Source: Leifsonia sp. AG29 | GTDB lineage: Bacteria > Actinomycetota > Actinomycetes > Actinomycetales > Microbacteriaceae | DNA length: 64,000 nucleotides | Direction of reading: 5' to 3' | NCBI RefSeq assembly: GCF_009765225.1 | Contig: NZ_VMSF01000001.1 | Location: 1,302,001 to 1,366,000, forward strand | In this document: in pieces, positions 44,273 to 51,777 of the stretch | How positions within the stretch are numbered: position 1 is the first letter of the stretch | Layout of the letters: each line of letters starts with the position of its first letter | Notes under the pieces: model-generated | Told to the model about the DNA's origin: nothing | Seen by the model: only the letters and a program-made list of their open reading frames with translations | The model's database searches: none | Translations under genes and position numbers: made by a program

Positions 44273-44775
44273 CGCTCGTCGCGCTTCGGCGCTCTCCGTT
44301 TCGCGCGCGGCCGGTGACCGTCGTTGTAGGCGACGCGCGGGCGAGGACCCGACGCGGGCAGCCAGGCGCCGCAGCCGCACGCGCAGCCGACGAGCCAGGC
44401 GGACGACGAGAGCGCCGCCTGGGCCGTGCCCCGCGCAGCGGCGAAAGGCGCTCGGACCTTCGAGGCGACGGCGCGCTTCTGCTTCCCAGCTCGCGCGAGC
44501 TCGGCGGGCGTCGCCGACGGATTCGCGTCCTTCTCGGCGCGGGCCGCGGCGAGGTTGCGCTCTAGGAGGGCGTCGTAGAGGCGAGCCTCCCGGCCCTGAT
44601 CCGAAAGCGCCAGCCACTCGGAAAGGGACAGGTCGCCGAGAATCCAGGCGCCGACGCGGCTCGCCGCCTTGTCGGGGCGCGTCATGTGGCGGAAGCGCCG
44701 GACGCCGTCGCGGCTGTAAGCGACGACCTCCGCGCGCTCGGCTGCGGAGAGGGTGATGTTCGTGTGTGCGTTCAT
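44269..44775 (-). CDS. 168-aa basic protein with C-terminal cysteine cluster
   Basis: 168 aa from ATG 44775. N-terminal helical region (SAAERAEVVAYSRDGVRRF, WILGDLSLSEWLAL), then an Ala-rich stretch and a CACGCG cluster (about 132-137) followed by DGHRPRAKRR. The Cys/His set could bind zinc. No family recognised. No strong ribosome site; it follows the small membrane-protein gene after 84 bases. Confidence 0.55.
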   Translation of the reverse strand: MNAHTNITLSAAERAEVVAYSRDGVRRFRHMTRPDKAASRVGAWILGDLSLSEWLALSDQGREARLYDALLERNLAAARAEKDANPSATPAELARAGKQKRAVASKVRAPFAAARGTAQAALSSSAWLVGCACGCGAWLPASGPRPRVAYNDGHRPRAKRRAPKRDER

Positions 44776-44859
44776 GGGTTGCGGGTGTCCATCCCGCGGC
44801 GCGGCCTGTAGAGCTCGCGCCCGTAGGTGGGCGGCCGGGTGCGGTCCGGCCGGTTAGTG

Positions 44860-45060
44860 TCAGGCGCCGAGGAAGTACTTCCAGGCGGCGAGGAAGACGC
44901 CGACGACGCCGGTCAGGGCGCCGAGAGCGACGAGGACGAGGACGGTCGCGCCGATCGCACGCCCGACGAGGTAGCTCCGGACGCGACGGCCGACGCCACG
45001 CTCGCGAGCGATGATCTCGGCGAAGCGGGCGTCGACGTCGTCCGGGCTCAGAGGTCCCAT
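44860..45060 (-). CDS. Small single-helix membrane protein
   Basis: 66 aa. Polar N-terminal 30 residues (DDVDARFAEIIARERGVG), then one long hydrophobic segment (about 36-60: ATVLVLVALGALTGVVGVFL) and a short positive end. Size and topology would suit a holin-like or other small membrane protein; no evidence beyond that. ATG 45060 overlaps the end of the 39-aa gene in another frame. Confidence 0.55.
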   Translation of the reverse strand: MGPLSPDDVDARFAEIIARERGVGRRVRSYLVGRAIGATVLVLVALGALTGVVGVFLAAWKYFLGA

Positions 45061-45167
45061 TCGTCCAGGAGCGGGAACGGTTCGGCGCCGCCTTCGTACT
45101 CCGTGCCGTCGGCGTTCACGGCGGGGACGTAGAGGGTGCCGTCGATCAGGTTCGGCGTCGAGCTCAC
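45048..45167 (-). CDS. 39-aa protein
   Basis: GTG 45167 overlaps the stop of the upstream gene (GTGA), and the stop overlaps the downstream membrane-protein start by 13 bases. Starts MSSTPNLIDGTLYVPAVNAD and ends PLLDEWDL. The nested overlaps support translation. Acidic, possibly beta-rich; function unknown. Confidence 0.55.
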   Translation of the reverse strand: MSSTPNLIDGTLYVPAVNADGTEYEGGAEPFPLLDEWDL

Positions 45168-45391
45168 CCGCGTACCGCCAGGGCGAGAGCTCGGGCCTCG
45201 GCGAGGTCAGCCCGGGAGGCCTTCTGCTCGGCGATCATGCTCGCGTACAGCGCTTCGGGCTGGACGCCCCGCGCCTCCGCCTTCCGGGTCACGCGTCGTC
45301 GGGTCTGAGCGTCGTTCTCGGCCAGAGTCGCCGGGAAGGGAGCTCGCTCCATGACTCCGTCTACGAGATCGGAGATCGCCTGGCGGTTCAT
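45164..45391 (-). CDS. 75-aa helical protein, unknown
   Basis: 75 aa, ATG 45391 overlapping the upstream stop (ATGA). MNRQAISDLVDGVMERAPFP start, then charged helices (QTRRRVTRKAEARGVQPEAL). No family recognised. Part of a run of four coupled genes. Confidence 0.6.
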   Translation of the reverse strand: MNRQAISDLVDGVMERAPFPATLAENDAQTRRRVTRKAEARGVQPEALYASMIAEQKASRADLAEARALALAVRG

Positions 45392-46173
45392 GCCTTCTCC
45401 TGTCCGGCGAGCGCTTCAACCGCCTTGACGTCGAAGCCGTCGATCATCGCCTCGTAGTAGCTCTCTGCGGTCTGGCGGGTGCCTGTGAGCGGGCCGTAGA
45501 CGCGCCGCTCCCATGGGCGGCCGGGCGAGCCAGCCTTCGCGTAGGCATCCTGGCGAGCAGCCACAGCTTTGCCGAGTTCGGTCCACGCCGCCTTCAGGCG
45601 TTCGTGTGCCTCCAGGGCGACGGGAGCCATGAGGCGCTCCCGTACGGGGCGGAGCTCGGGCTCGTGGGCGGCGTCGTCGAACTTCTTCAGCGCGGCTAGA
45701 GCGCGGGCGGCCTGACGCTCCGCCGCGCGACGGGCGTCCAGTACCTTCAGCCTCGCGTCGTCAACGTCATCGATCCGCACGCCGGGACGGCGCTTCGGCG
45801 AACCGTCCTCGTCCCGTCCCTCGAACAGCGCGATCCTCGCGTTCTCCGCGGCGCTGAGCTGTGCCCGCAACTCGGCGCCCTTGACGTTCTCCGCCTGCCA
45901 TGCCGCGTGAAGTTCGGCGAGCTCCGGGACGGCGCTAACGAGCTCCATCGGCGGCTGCGAGACGGTGGGACGGTAGAAGGCCTGGCCGCCGCCGTGGTTG
46001 TAGCGCGACGAGTCCTGACTCGGCCGGGGCTCGCGGCGCAGGGCTTCGCGCTCGGCCTGCTCGGCCTTGCGCCGCTCGGCGTCGGCCGCGAGCGACTCTC
46101 GCATGGCGGCAGAGATCGAGCGCTCCATCGCGAGAGCTTGCTGGGTGTCGCTCTCGGGTCGAGATTCACTCAT
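45388..46173 (-). CDS. 261-aa coiled-coil protein, unknown
   Basis: 261 aa from ATG 46173 after AAAGGAAG. Long charged helices: SISAAMRESLAADAERRKAE near 18-40, then LAELHAAWQAENVKGAELRA, and a C-terminal part with a conserved-looking WERRVYGPLTG. No cysteine, no signal. Coiled-coil proteins of this size can be scaffolds or portal accessory proteins, but nothing identifies it. First of the coupled run 261-75-39-66 aa. Confidence 0.6.
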   Translation of the reverse strand: MSESRPESDTQQALAMERSISAAMRESLAADAERRKAEQAEREALRREPRPSQDSSRYNHGGGQAFYRPTVSQPPMELVSAVPELAELHAAWQAENVKGAELRAQLSAAENARIALFEGRDEDGSPKRRPGVRIDDVDDARLKVLDARRAAERQAARALAALKKFDDAAHEPELRPVRERLMAPVALEAHERLKAAWTELGKAVAARQDAYAKAGSPGRPWERRVYGPLTGTRQTAESYYEAMIDGFDVKAVEALAGQEKA

Positions 46174-46231
46174 GGGTACTTCCTTTCAAATGGCGCCGGG
46201 CGGGACTGCCTGGCGAGGACTGAGGGAGCGC

Positions 46232-46471
46232 TCAGCGCTCAGGGAGGACGCGGCGGGCCTCGGCGAGGATCGTGTCGAGCTCGCGCTCTGGGGCGCCCTC
46301 GATCACAGCTCGCGTGAGGCGGCGGAGGAGGTCGGCGCCGACACGGCGGAGCTCGGCGTCGGCGGCTCGTGCGGCGGCGGCGCGATGTGCGTCTCGGCAG
46401 AAGCGCGAGTCGATCCGCGATGCCTCGTAGGGCTTGCCGCAGTGGTCGCACGCTCGGGTGAATACGGCCAT
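46232..46471 (-). CDS. 79-aa zinc-ribbon protein
   Basis: 79 aa from ATG 46471 after GAAAGGGGG. CDHC (8-11) with FCRDAH (about 24-29) forms a CxxC...C...H site like those in truncated HNH or excision-factor proteins; the rest is helical (RRVGADLLRRLTRAVIEG). Likely a DNA-binding regulator. Its promoter has a palindrome in the spacer. Confidence 0.6.
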   Translation of the reverse strand: MAVFTRACDHCGKPYEASRIDSRFCRDAHRAAAARAADAELRRVGADLLRRLTRAVIEGAPERELDTILAEARRVLPER

Positions 46472-46483
46472 GACGGCCCCCTT

Positions 46484-46513
46484 TCACTAGGCGAACGTTC
46501 GCGTAGTTCGCAA
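46484..46513 (-). promoter_or_regulatory. Promoter with palindromic operator for the 46471 operon
   Basis: Minus strand: TTGCGA (46513-46508), 18-bp spacer, TAGTGA (46489-46484). The spacer is filled by the perfect 12-bp palindrome GCGAACGTTCGC (46491-46502), with a third GTTCGC half-site at 46506-46511. This is a usual place for a repressor site. It lacks the 4-bp gap of an SOS box. Confidence 0.5.
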
Positions 46514-46521
46514 AAGAGAAG

Positions 46522-46545
46522 CGGCCCGCCGAAGCCGACGGGCCG
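46522..46545 (-). terminator. Intrinsic terminator after the 85-aa gene
   Basis: CGGCCCG (46522-46528) and CGGGCCG (46539-46545) form a 7-bp stem; on the minus strand it is followed by CTTCTCTTTT. It separates the 85-aa gene from the 79-aa operon. Bases 46546-46713 hold no recognisable gene. Confidence 0.6.
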
Positions 46546-46713
46546 AAGTAGAGGGCGCGTGTCCCTGTGAGCCGCTCAGGAGTCGACTCACGCGCGCCCG
46601 ACGCAGACGAACCCCTTCGCCGCGTCGCTCCGCCACTCAGAGGGCAGGAGCTCGGCGCTCAGAACGCGCCGACAGGATGGGCCTTCTGGCCTCACTAGTA
46701 GAGAGGGCCGGGG

Positions 46714-46971
46714 TTACGCGGAAGAGGCCTCCTTTCGGGCCTGATAGGCGGCGGAGTCACAGGCCCGGCAGTAGCGCCGGAGCCCGACTGGATCGCGGGA
46801 GTCGCGGGAGAACGCTCCGAGGGGCTTCCGCTCTCGGCAGCGCTCACAGGTTCGGCCGCTCTCGCCCTGGAGCTGGCGGAGGCGCCGGACCGCCGAGGCG
46901 ACGAGGTCTTCGTCGTACTCGGCGGCCAGGCGTGCGACGCTCTCCTCGGCGGCCGTGAAGGTGGGTTCCAT
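46714..46971 (-). CDS. 85-aa zinc-ribbon protein
   Basis: 85 aa from ATG 46971. Helical N-terminal half (TAAEESVARLAAEYDEDLV), then CERC (42-45) and CRAC (about 68-71) around KPLGAFSRDSRDPVGLRR. Such four-Cys ribbons occur in many small phage proteins and near HNH enzymes, but no HNH residues are seen. Candidate regulator or excision factor. Weak ribosome site. Lies next to the large inverted repeat. Confidence 0.6.
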   Translation of the reverse strand: MEPTFTAAEESVARLAAEYDEDLVASAVRRLRQLQGESGRTCERCRERKPLGAFSRDSRDPVGLRRYCRACDSAAYQARKEASSA

Positions 46972-47043
46972 ATTCTGTGAGAGGGCCAGGAGGCAGAATC
47001 GGCTCGGACGACTTCGCGGGGGCGGGCGCCGCCCTGAAGTGCG

Positions 47044-47153
47044 AAAGGTGACGATGTGACGGAACTTGCGTCACTTTCTATTACCTGTACTAGGAGTCAC
47101 TCACTAGTAGCGGGAATGGAAAGTGACGCAAGTTCCGTCACAACGTCACCTTT
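47044..47153. repeat. Nested 34-bp inverted repeat with six GTGACG motifs
   Basis: Arms 47044-47077 and 47120-47153 are complementary at 33 of 34 positions, with a 42-bp loop. Each arm carries three GTGACG/CGTCAC copies (47048, 47056, 47069; 47123, 47136, 47144). The loop holds a second inverted repeat, TACTAG (47088-47093) / CTAGTA (47104-47109), around GAGTCACTC. It lies between the integrase stop and the 85-aa gene. Candidate origin, packaging site, multi-site operator or structured RNA. Confidence 0.9.
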
Positions 47154-47182
47154 GAGCCCTCCCAGGGGCGTTCGCGGGCCGT

Positions 47183-48790
47183 TTACACGGCTTCGGCGTC
47201 GTCGTAGTCGACTTCGAAGCCGTGATCGGCGTTCCACATCAGGCGCACGCGTTCGCCGTCGAGCGGCGCTCGGGTGCCGTTACGGACGCTCCGCTCGACG
47301 ACGACGCCCGTAATCACCTGTCGCAGGTGGTCCCGGCGAGAGTCCAGATCGTCGCCGAGCTCGGCCCAGACTTCTGCGAGAGTCCGGCCTGTCGGACGAA
47401 GCTCGATCTCGGTTGTCGAGGAAAGCTCGCGGAGCGCCGTCCGTCGGGCCTTCAGCTCGTCGAGCTGGCGGAGCAAGCTCATGCCGTCGGCGCCGTCGCG
47501 CCCCATCGCCGTGGTGACGTCCTGGATCGCCATTGAGACGTCCCTAAGCTGCTGTGCGACGTCCGGCGCGATGACTCGTTCGATCCGCTCCAGCTCAGGG
47601 TGTGATCCTGCCGCGCGCAGGAAGGCCGCCTCGACGTACTCCTCCAGTCGATCGACCCGAACGGTCGCGGGGGCCACGCAGGGCGCAAGTACGTAGCCCT
47701 TCTGGGCGCACCGGAAGAAGAGTTCGTCCTGACCGTTCCGGCTCCGCTTCTGCGCGTAGAGCTTGCCGCCGCACCCGGCGCAGCGGGCGACGTTCGTCAG
47801 CCATGACACGGTTCGTCGCGGCTGCACCCGGCCGACGCGGGGGAGACGGGCCTGGAGCTGGGCGTAGGTGTCGAAGTCGAGGATCGGCTCCCAGCGCTGG
47901 ATCGGGAGCCCAGCCTCGTCGACGACCGTCCGCGTCTCGAACTTCGGGCGACCGTCGGCGCCGAGGACAGGCTGACCGTCCGTGCCTCGGATCGCCTGCT
48001 TCTGCGTTGTCCGGCCGATCAACGTGTCCGATCGCCATAGGTTGCGGACAGTCGTCACGCGCCATGCGCCGCGGTCGAGTCCGTCCATCGGCGCCCCGGC
48101 CTGCCGAGCTCGCCGTGCGGGGCTTTGCGGCGTAGGCACGCCCTCGGCGTCGAGCCAGAGCGTCGCCTTCGTCAGAGTCTCGCCAGCGATAACGCGCTCG
48201 GCAACCTCGCGGACGATGTGCGCTTCGTACTCGTCGATAGCGAGCGCCTTTCCCGGGCCGTGCGGATTTGGTACTGGACGGTAGCCGAAGGGGGCTCGGC
48301 CGCCGAGGAAGCGCTGATCCTCGGGCGCCGTCTTGCTCAGGTGCGCGGCCCGAGCTGCCAGGATTCGAGCTGACGTGTTCTCGGCCTCCATCGCTGCGAC
48401 CTCTGCGAGCACAGACGCGATGATTCTCCAGGCGGGCTGATCTGAGCGAAGGCCGTCCTTCTTCGCGTAGAAGAGCGCCGTCTTCCGCTCGCGCATGACC
48501 TCGATCAGGTCGGCGACCGCGCGAAGGCCCTGGCGGCTCCAGCGGTCGAAGGCCCAGACAAGTAGAGTGTCGGCGGCGCCGCTACGGAGCATGTCGAGCG
48601 CGCGAGTAGCCTCGGCGCGCTCCTTCGTGCCGCTCTTGCCGTCGTCCGTGATGACGTCGACGACGTCCCAGCCTTCGAGCTCGCAGAGTTTCTCCAGGTC
48701 GCGGCGCTGGCGCTCCAGCGAAACGCTCTCCTCGGTCGTGCGGCTGATTCGGCAGTAGAGGACGGCTCGGCGTCGGGCGGGGGTGCTCAT
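47183..48790 (-). CDS. Large serine integrase
   Basis: 535 aa. N-terminal resolvase domain with nucleophile Ser16 in YCRISRTTEESVSLERQ and the Arg-rich WAFDRWSRQGL; the recombinase domain follows (FLGGRAPFGYRPV, about 165); then a zinc ribbon CAGCGGKLYAQK...CAQ...C (about 345-380) and a coiled-coil segment (about 420-465). This is the layout of phage-type large serine recombinases, which insert attP into attB without host factors. ATG 48790 is only 30 bp from the attR core, as usual for such integrases. No separate excision factor is identified; the small zinc proteins are candidates. Confidence 0.95.
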   Translation of the reverse strand: MSTPARRRAVLYCRISRTTEESVSLERQRRDLEKLCELEGWDVVDVITDDGKSGTKERAEATRALDMLRSGAADTLLVWAFDRWSRQGLRAVADLIEVMRERKTALFYAKKDGLRSDQPAWRIIASVLAEVAAMEAENTSARILAARAAHLSKTAPEDQRFLGGRAPFGYRPVPNPHGPGKALAIDEYEAHIVREVAERVIAGETLTKATLWLDAEGVPTPQSPARRARQAGAPMDGLDRGAWRVTTVRNLWRSDTLIGRTTQKQAIRGTDGQPVLGADGRPKFETRTVVDEAGLPIQRWEPILDFDTYAQLQARLPRVGRVQPRRTVSWLTNVARCAGCGGKLYAQKRSRNGQDELFFRCAQKGYVLAPCVAPATVRVDRLEEYVEAAFLRAAGSHPELERIERVIAPDVAQQLRDVSMAIQDVTTAMGRDGADGMSLLRQLDELKARRTALRELSSTTEIELRPTGRTLAEVWAELGDDLDSRRDHLRQVITGVVVERSVRNGTRAPLDGERVRLMWNADHGFEVDYDDAEAV

Positions 48791-48803
48791 GCTCCGAGTG
48801 TAT

Positions 48804-48825
48804 CTAGGTGATACTCGACGAAGCA
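48804..48825. other. attR core and right attP half-arm
   Basis: CTAGGTGAT (48804-48812), seven bases, then core GAAGCA (48820-48825). Joined to the left end the two arms are symmetric about the boundary 48820/48821, predicting GA as the crossover dinucleotide. Confidence 0.75.
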
Positions 48826-49437
48826 GCCGAATTCCCGCCGGCGGTGCTCGACGCCCTGCGGCAGCCGCTCGAGTCGGGCAGCATCACCGTGCACCGGGCC
48901 CGCGGCACCGCGACCTTCCCTGCGCGGTTCCAGCTCGTCCTCGCCTCCAATCCGTGCCCGTGCGGCCGCTGGGGTTCCGCCGACGAGGAGTGCACCTGCA
49001 CGCCGATCGTCCGGCGGCGCTACCTGGCGCGCCTGTCCGGACCGCTGCTCGACCGGGTGGATGTGCGTCTCACCGTTCGCCGGCTCGGAATCGGAGCGCT
49101 CCGCTCGGCGGCCGACCGGCCCGCCGGCCGCACCAGCGCCGAACTCCGCGAGCGTGTGCTCCAGGCTCGCCAGGCCGCCGCGGAGCGTCTCGCGACCACG
49201 CCCTGGTCCAGGAATTCGGAGGTCGCCGGGACGTGGCTGCGGTCCGGGGATCACCGGTTGGGGTCCGCAGTGCTGGCGCCGATCGACCGGGCGCTCGACC
49301 GAGGCGGCATCACCATGCGCGGCTACGACCGGACCCTCCGCCTCGCGTGGACGCTCGCCGACCTCGACGGGGTGTCGAGCCCCGGAATCGACCACGTCGG
49401 CCGAGCCCTGTTCCTCCGTCGGGGGATCGGCGCATGA
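48808..49437 (+). pseudogene. comM: comM 3' fragment
   Basis: Native comM resumes at 48820 (EAAEFPPAVLDALRQPLE) with the rest of the AAA+ domain (LVLASNPCPCG) and the C-terminal Mg-chelatase domain, ending at 49437. The element supplies an in-frame GTG at 48808, so a 209-aa product starting M-I-L-D-E-A is possible, but without a ribosome site or Walker A. Its stop overlaps the dprA ATG (ATGA). Confidence 0.93.
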
Positions 49438-50750
49438 GCGGGGCGTTCCTCGGGGTCCCGCACGACGAGATGCGGCGAGCGCTCGCCCGGGTCACCGCGC
49501 CGACCGACCCGGAGCCCGGGTCGGACGACGCCGTGCTGGACGTCTTCTCCGACGCTCACCAGGAGGAGATCGAGGAGGTGTTCGCCCGGGTGGCGCTGGC
49601 GACCTGCGTCGAGCCCGGCGACGCCGACGCGGGAGGTCTCGTCGCGGCCGTGGGTGCGCGCACGGCCCTCCAGGCGCTGGTGGAGGGGTGGGATCCAGAG
49701 CGGACTCTCCGTTCCGGTGACGAGCCGTCGCACGGCAGAGGGCGCGCCCGGCTCGATGCGGCGCTCGCGCGGTGGAGACCCCGGCTCACCTCTGGCGCGC
49801 CGTTCCGTGCTCTGGAGTCCGCCGCGGCGCTCGGAGCGTCGCTCCTCCATCCGGCGTCCCGGCACTGGCCTGACCGGCTCTCCTCGCTGGGGCCGGGCGG
49901 CCCCCTCCTGCTCTGGGTGCGGGGAGACGCCCGGCGGCTCGTCGGTCTCGAACGGTCCCTGTCCGTGGTCGGGGCACGGGCCGCGACCGGCTACGGCGAG
50001 CATGTCGCCCTCGAATCCGCAGCCGCGCTGAGTGACCTCGGGTTCGCCATCGTTTCCGGCGGCGCGTACGGGATCGACGGCTGCGCACATCGAGCGACCC
50101 TCGCCAGCGGCGGTGTGACCGTCGCCGTCCTGGCAGGCGGAGTCGACCGCCTCTACCCGGCCGGGCACTCCGAGCTGCTCCGCCGGATCGCCGACGAGGG
50201 GGTGCTGCTCGCGGAGTCGCCGTGCGGATCGACACCCACCCGCTGGAGATTCCTCATGCGCAACAGGATCATCGCCGCGCTGAGCGGCGCGACCGTCGTC
50301 ATCGAGGCGGGTGCCCGATCGGGATCGCTCAACACGGCCGGCCACGCCGCAGAACTCGGGCGACCCCTGGGGGCCGTGCCCGGTGCGATCACGTCGCCGT
50401 CCTCGGCAGGCTGCCACCGGCTCATCCGCGAGTACGCGGCCGTCTGCGTGACCACGCCGCAGGAGATGGCCGAGCTCGCCGGTCCGGTGGGCAGCCTCCC
50501 TCCGGAGAACCCGCCCGACGACGGCGCTGCCTCATCGAGCGAGGCGAGCGGCTACGAATTCGGCTCGCCGCAGCACCGGGTGCTGCTCGAACTGACGACA
50601 CGCCGACCGCGCACAGCCGACGAGCTCGTGGCCCGCACCGGCCTGCCGTTCGCGGTGGTCGCCTCCACCCTCGGCCGGCTCGACGCCGACGGGCAAGCGG
50701 TGGAGGGGAGCCGCGGCTGGGTCCTTCCCGCAAGGGCCCGCACCGCGTGA
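49434..50750 (+). CDS. dprA: DNA processing protein DprA
   Basis: 438 aa, longer than the usual 300-380 owing to an N-terminal stretch of about 110 residues. Rossmann-like core with SGGAYGIDGCAHRATLASGG (about 208-227), RNRIIAALSGATVVIEAG (about 275-292) and a C-terminal winged helix (HRVLLELTTRRPRTADELV). DprA loads RecA on incoming single-stranded DNA. It is translationally coupled to comM and now lies behind the inserted element, which may reduce its expression. Confidence 0.94.
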   Translation: MSGAFLGVPHDEMRRALARVTAPTDPEPGSDDAVLDVFSDAHQEEIEEVFARVALATCVEPGDADAGGLVAAVGARTALQALVEGWDPERTLRSGDEPSHGRGRARLDAALARWRPRLTSGAPFRALESAAALGASLLHPASRHWPDRLSSLGPGGPLLLWVRGDARRLVGLERSLSVVGARAATGYGEHVALESAAALSDLGFAIVSGGAYGIDGCAHRATLASGGVTVAVLAGGVDRLYPAGHSELLRRIADEGVLLAESPCGSTPTRWRFLMRNRIIAALSGATVVIEAGARSGSLNTAGHAAELGRPLGAVPGAITSPSSAGCHRLIREYAAVCVTTPQEMAELAGPVGSLPPENPPDDGAASSSEASGYEFGSPQHRVLLELTTRRPRTADELVARTGLPFAVVASTLGRLDADGQAVEGSRGWVLPARARTA

Positions 50751-50813
50751 GCAGTCGGCGTGCACCGAGAGTCGCTCCCGAGGACATCGCGCTCGCTGCG
50801 AGAAGCTGGGCCC

Positions 50814-51719
50814 GTGGAACTGCGGGAGGCGATCGAGGCGTACGCGCGCCACCTGCGCATCGAGCGCGGGTACTCGCCGCAGACCGTGCGAGCGTACCGC
50901 TCCGACCTGGCCGCGCTCGCCGCGTTCGCCGAAGCGCGGCAGGTCCGCACGAGCGGCGACCTCACCCTCGACCTGTACCGGGATTGGCTGTGGCGCGCCT
51001 CCCAGGACGGCCTGGCGAAGGCGACCCTGGCGCGACGCTCCGCCACCGTCCGAGGGTTCAGCGCCTGGCTTGTGCGCAGCGAAGCGGAAGCGTCCGACCC
51101 GGCGGCCCGCCTCAGGGCTCCGAAAGCCGACAAGACCCTTCCGCGCGTGCTCACCCGGCAGCAGATGGACGGAATCCTCGGCGCACTGGAGACGGCGGCC
51201 GGGGAGGGGGAGCCCGGCGCGCTGCGCGACGTCGCGGTCATCGAGCTCCTCTACGCCGCCGGAGTCCGGGTCTCCGAGCTCACCGGTCTCGATGTCGACG
51301 ACCTCGACCTCGACCGGCTCACGATCCGCGTCGTCGGAAAGGGTGCGAAGGAGCGGACCGTGCCGTTCGGGGTCCCTGCCCGGCGTGCCGTCCTCGCGTA
51401 CCTCGACCGCGGCAGGCCTGCGCTCGCCGTCCCGGGATCCGGGCCAGCGCTCTTCCTCGGCGCGCGCGGCCGACGGCTCGGGACCAGGGCGGTCTACGAA
51501 CTGGTCGCCCGTCTCCTTTCCGGTGTGCCCGGCGGAGGACCGGCCGGACCGCACGCGCTCCGGCACACCGCGGCGACCCACCTGCTGGACGGAGGCGCCG
51601 ACCTGCGTGCCGTCCAGGAGCTTCTCGGTCACGCGAGCCTGGGCACGACCCAGATCTACACCCACGTCTCGGCGGAACGGCTCAAGGAGAGCTACCGCCT
51701 CGCGCACCCGAGGGCCTGA
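50814..51719 (+). CDS. xerC: Tyrosine recombinase XerC
   Basis: 301 aa from GTG 50814 (319 if the GTG at 50760 is used). Resolves chromosome dimers at dif with XerD. N-terminal SAM-like domain ([19 protein letters not shown]) and catalytic residues: Arg in [11 protein letters not shown], Lys in GKGAKER, His and Arg in [12 protein letters not shown], His in [10 protein letters not shown] and Tyr in IYTHV. Its place after dprA is chromosomal; it is not part of the element. Confidence 0.93.
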   Translation: MELREAIEAYARHLRIERGYSPQTVRAYRSDLAALAAFAEARQVRTSGDLTLDLYRDWLWRASQDGLAKATLARRSATVRGFSAWLVRSEAEASDPAARLRAPKADKTLPRVLTRQQMDGILGALETAAGEGEPGALRDVAVIELLYAAGVRVSELTGLDVDDLDLDRLTIRVVGKGAKERTVPFGVPARRAVLAYLDRGRPALAVPGSGPALFLGARGRRLGTRAVYELVARLLSGVPGGGPAGPHALRHTAATHLLDGGADLRAVQELLGHASLGTTQIYTHVSAERLKESYRLAHPRA

Positions 51720-51777
51720 CGCCTCGAGGGAGCAGGACCGACCGCGGAACCCGGTCGAAGAACAACAGCGGCGAGAC

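Larger units (their letters stand above)
38790..48825. mobile_element. 10.03-kb serine-integrase element inserted in comM (satellite-like)
   Basis: The ends are set by comM: the reading frame leaves at GAAGCA 38790-38795 and resumes at GAAGCA 48820-48825, 10,030 bp later. Contents: integrase (47183-48790) next to the right end, a leftward set of small genes ending in a tape-measure gene, and three rightward genes, two of them zinc-knuckle proteins. A small-terminase-like gene is present; no large terminase, portal, capsid, lysis or replication protein was found. It could be a phage satellite or a decayed prophage; intact frames, tight overlaps and retained terminators favour a working element. 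Confidence 0.9.

Noticed and set aside
46491-46502. SOS/LexA box
   Set aside because: GCGAACGTTCGC lacks the four-base gap of the actinobacterial SOS box (GAAC-N4-GTTC).
37869-49437. comM split by frameshift or deletion
   Set aside because: Both halves join in frame at GAAGCA with nothing lost, so insertion alone explains it.
50814-51719. XerC-like recombinase as the integrase of the element
   Set aside because: It lies outside the comM boundaries, in the conserved dprA-xerC order; the serine integrase at attR explains insertion.
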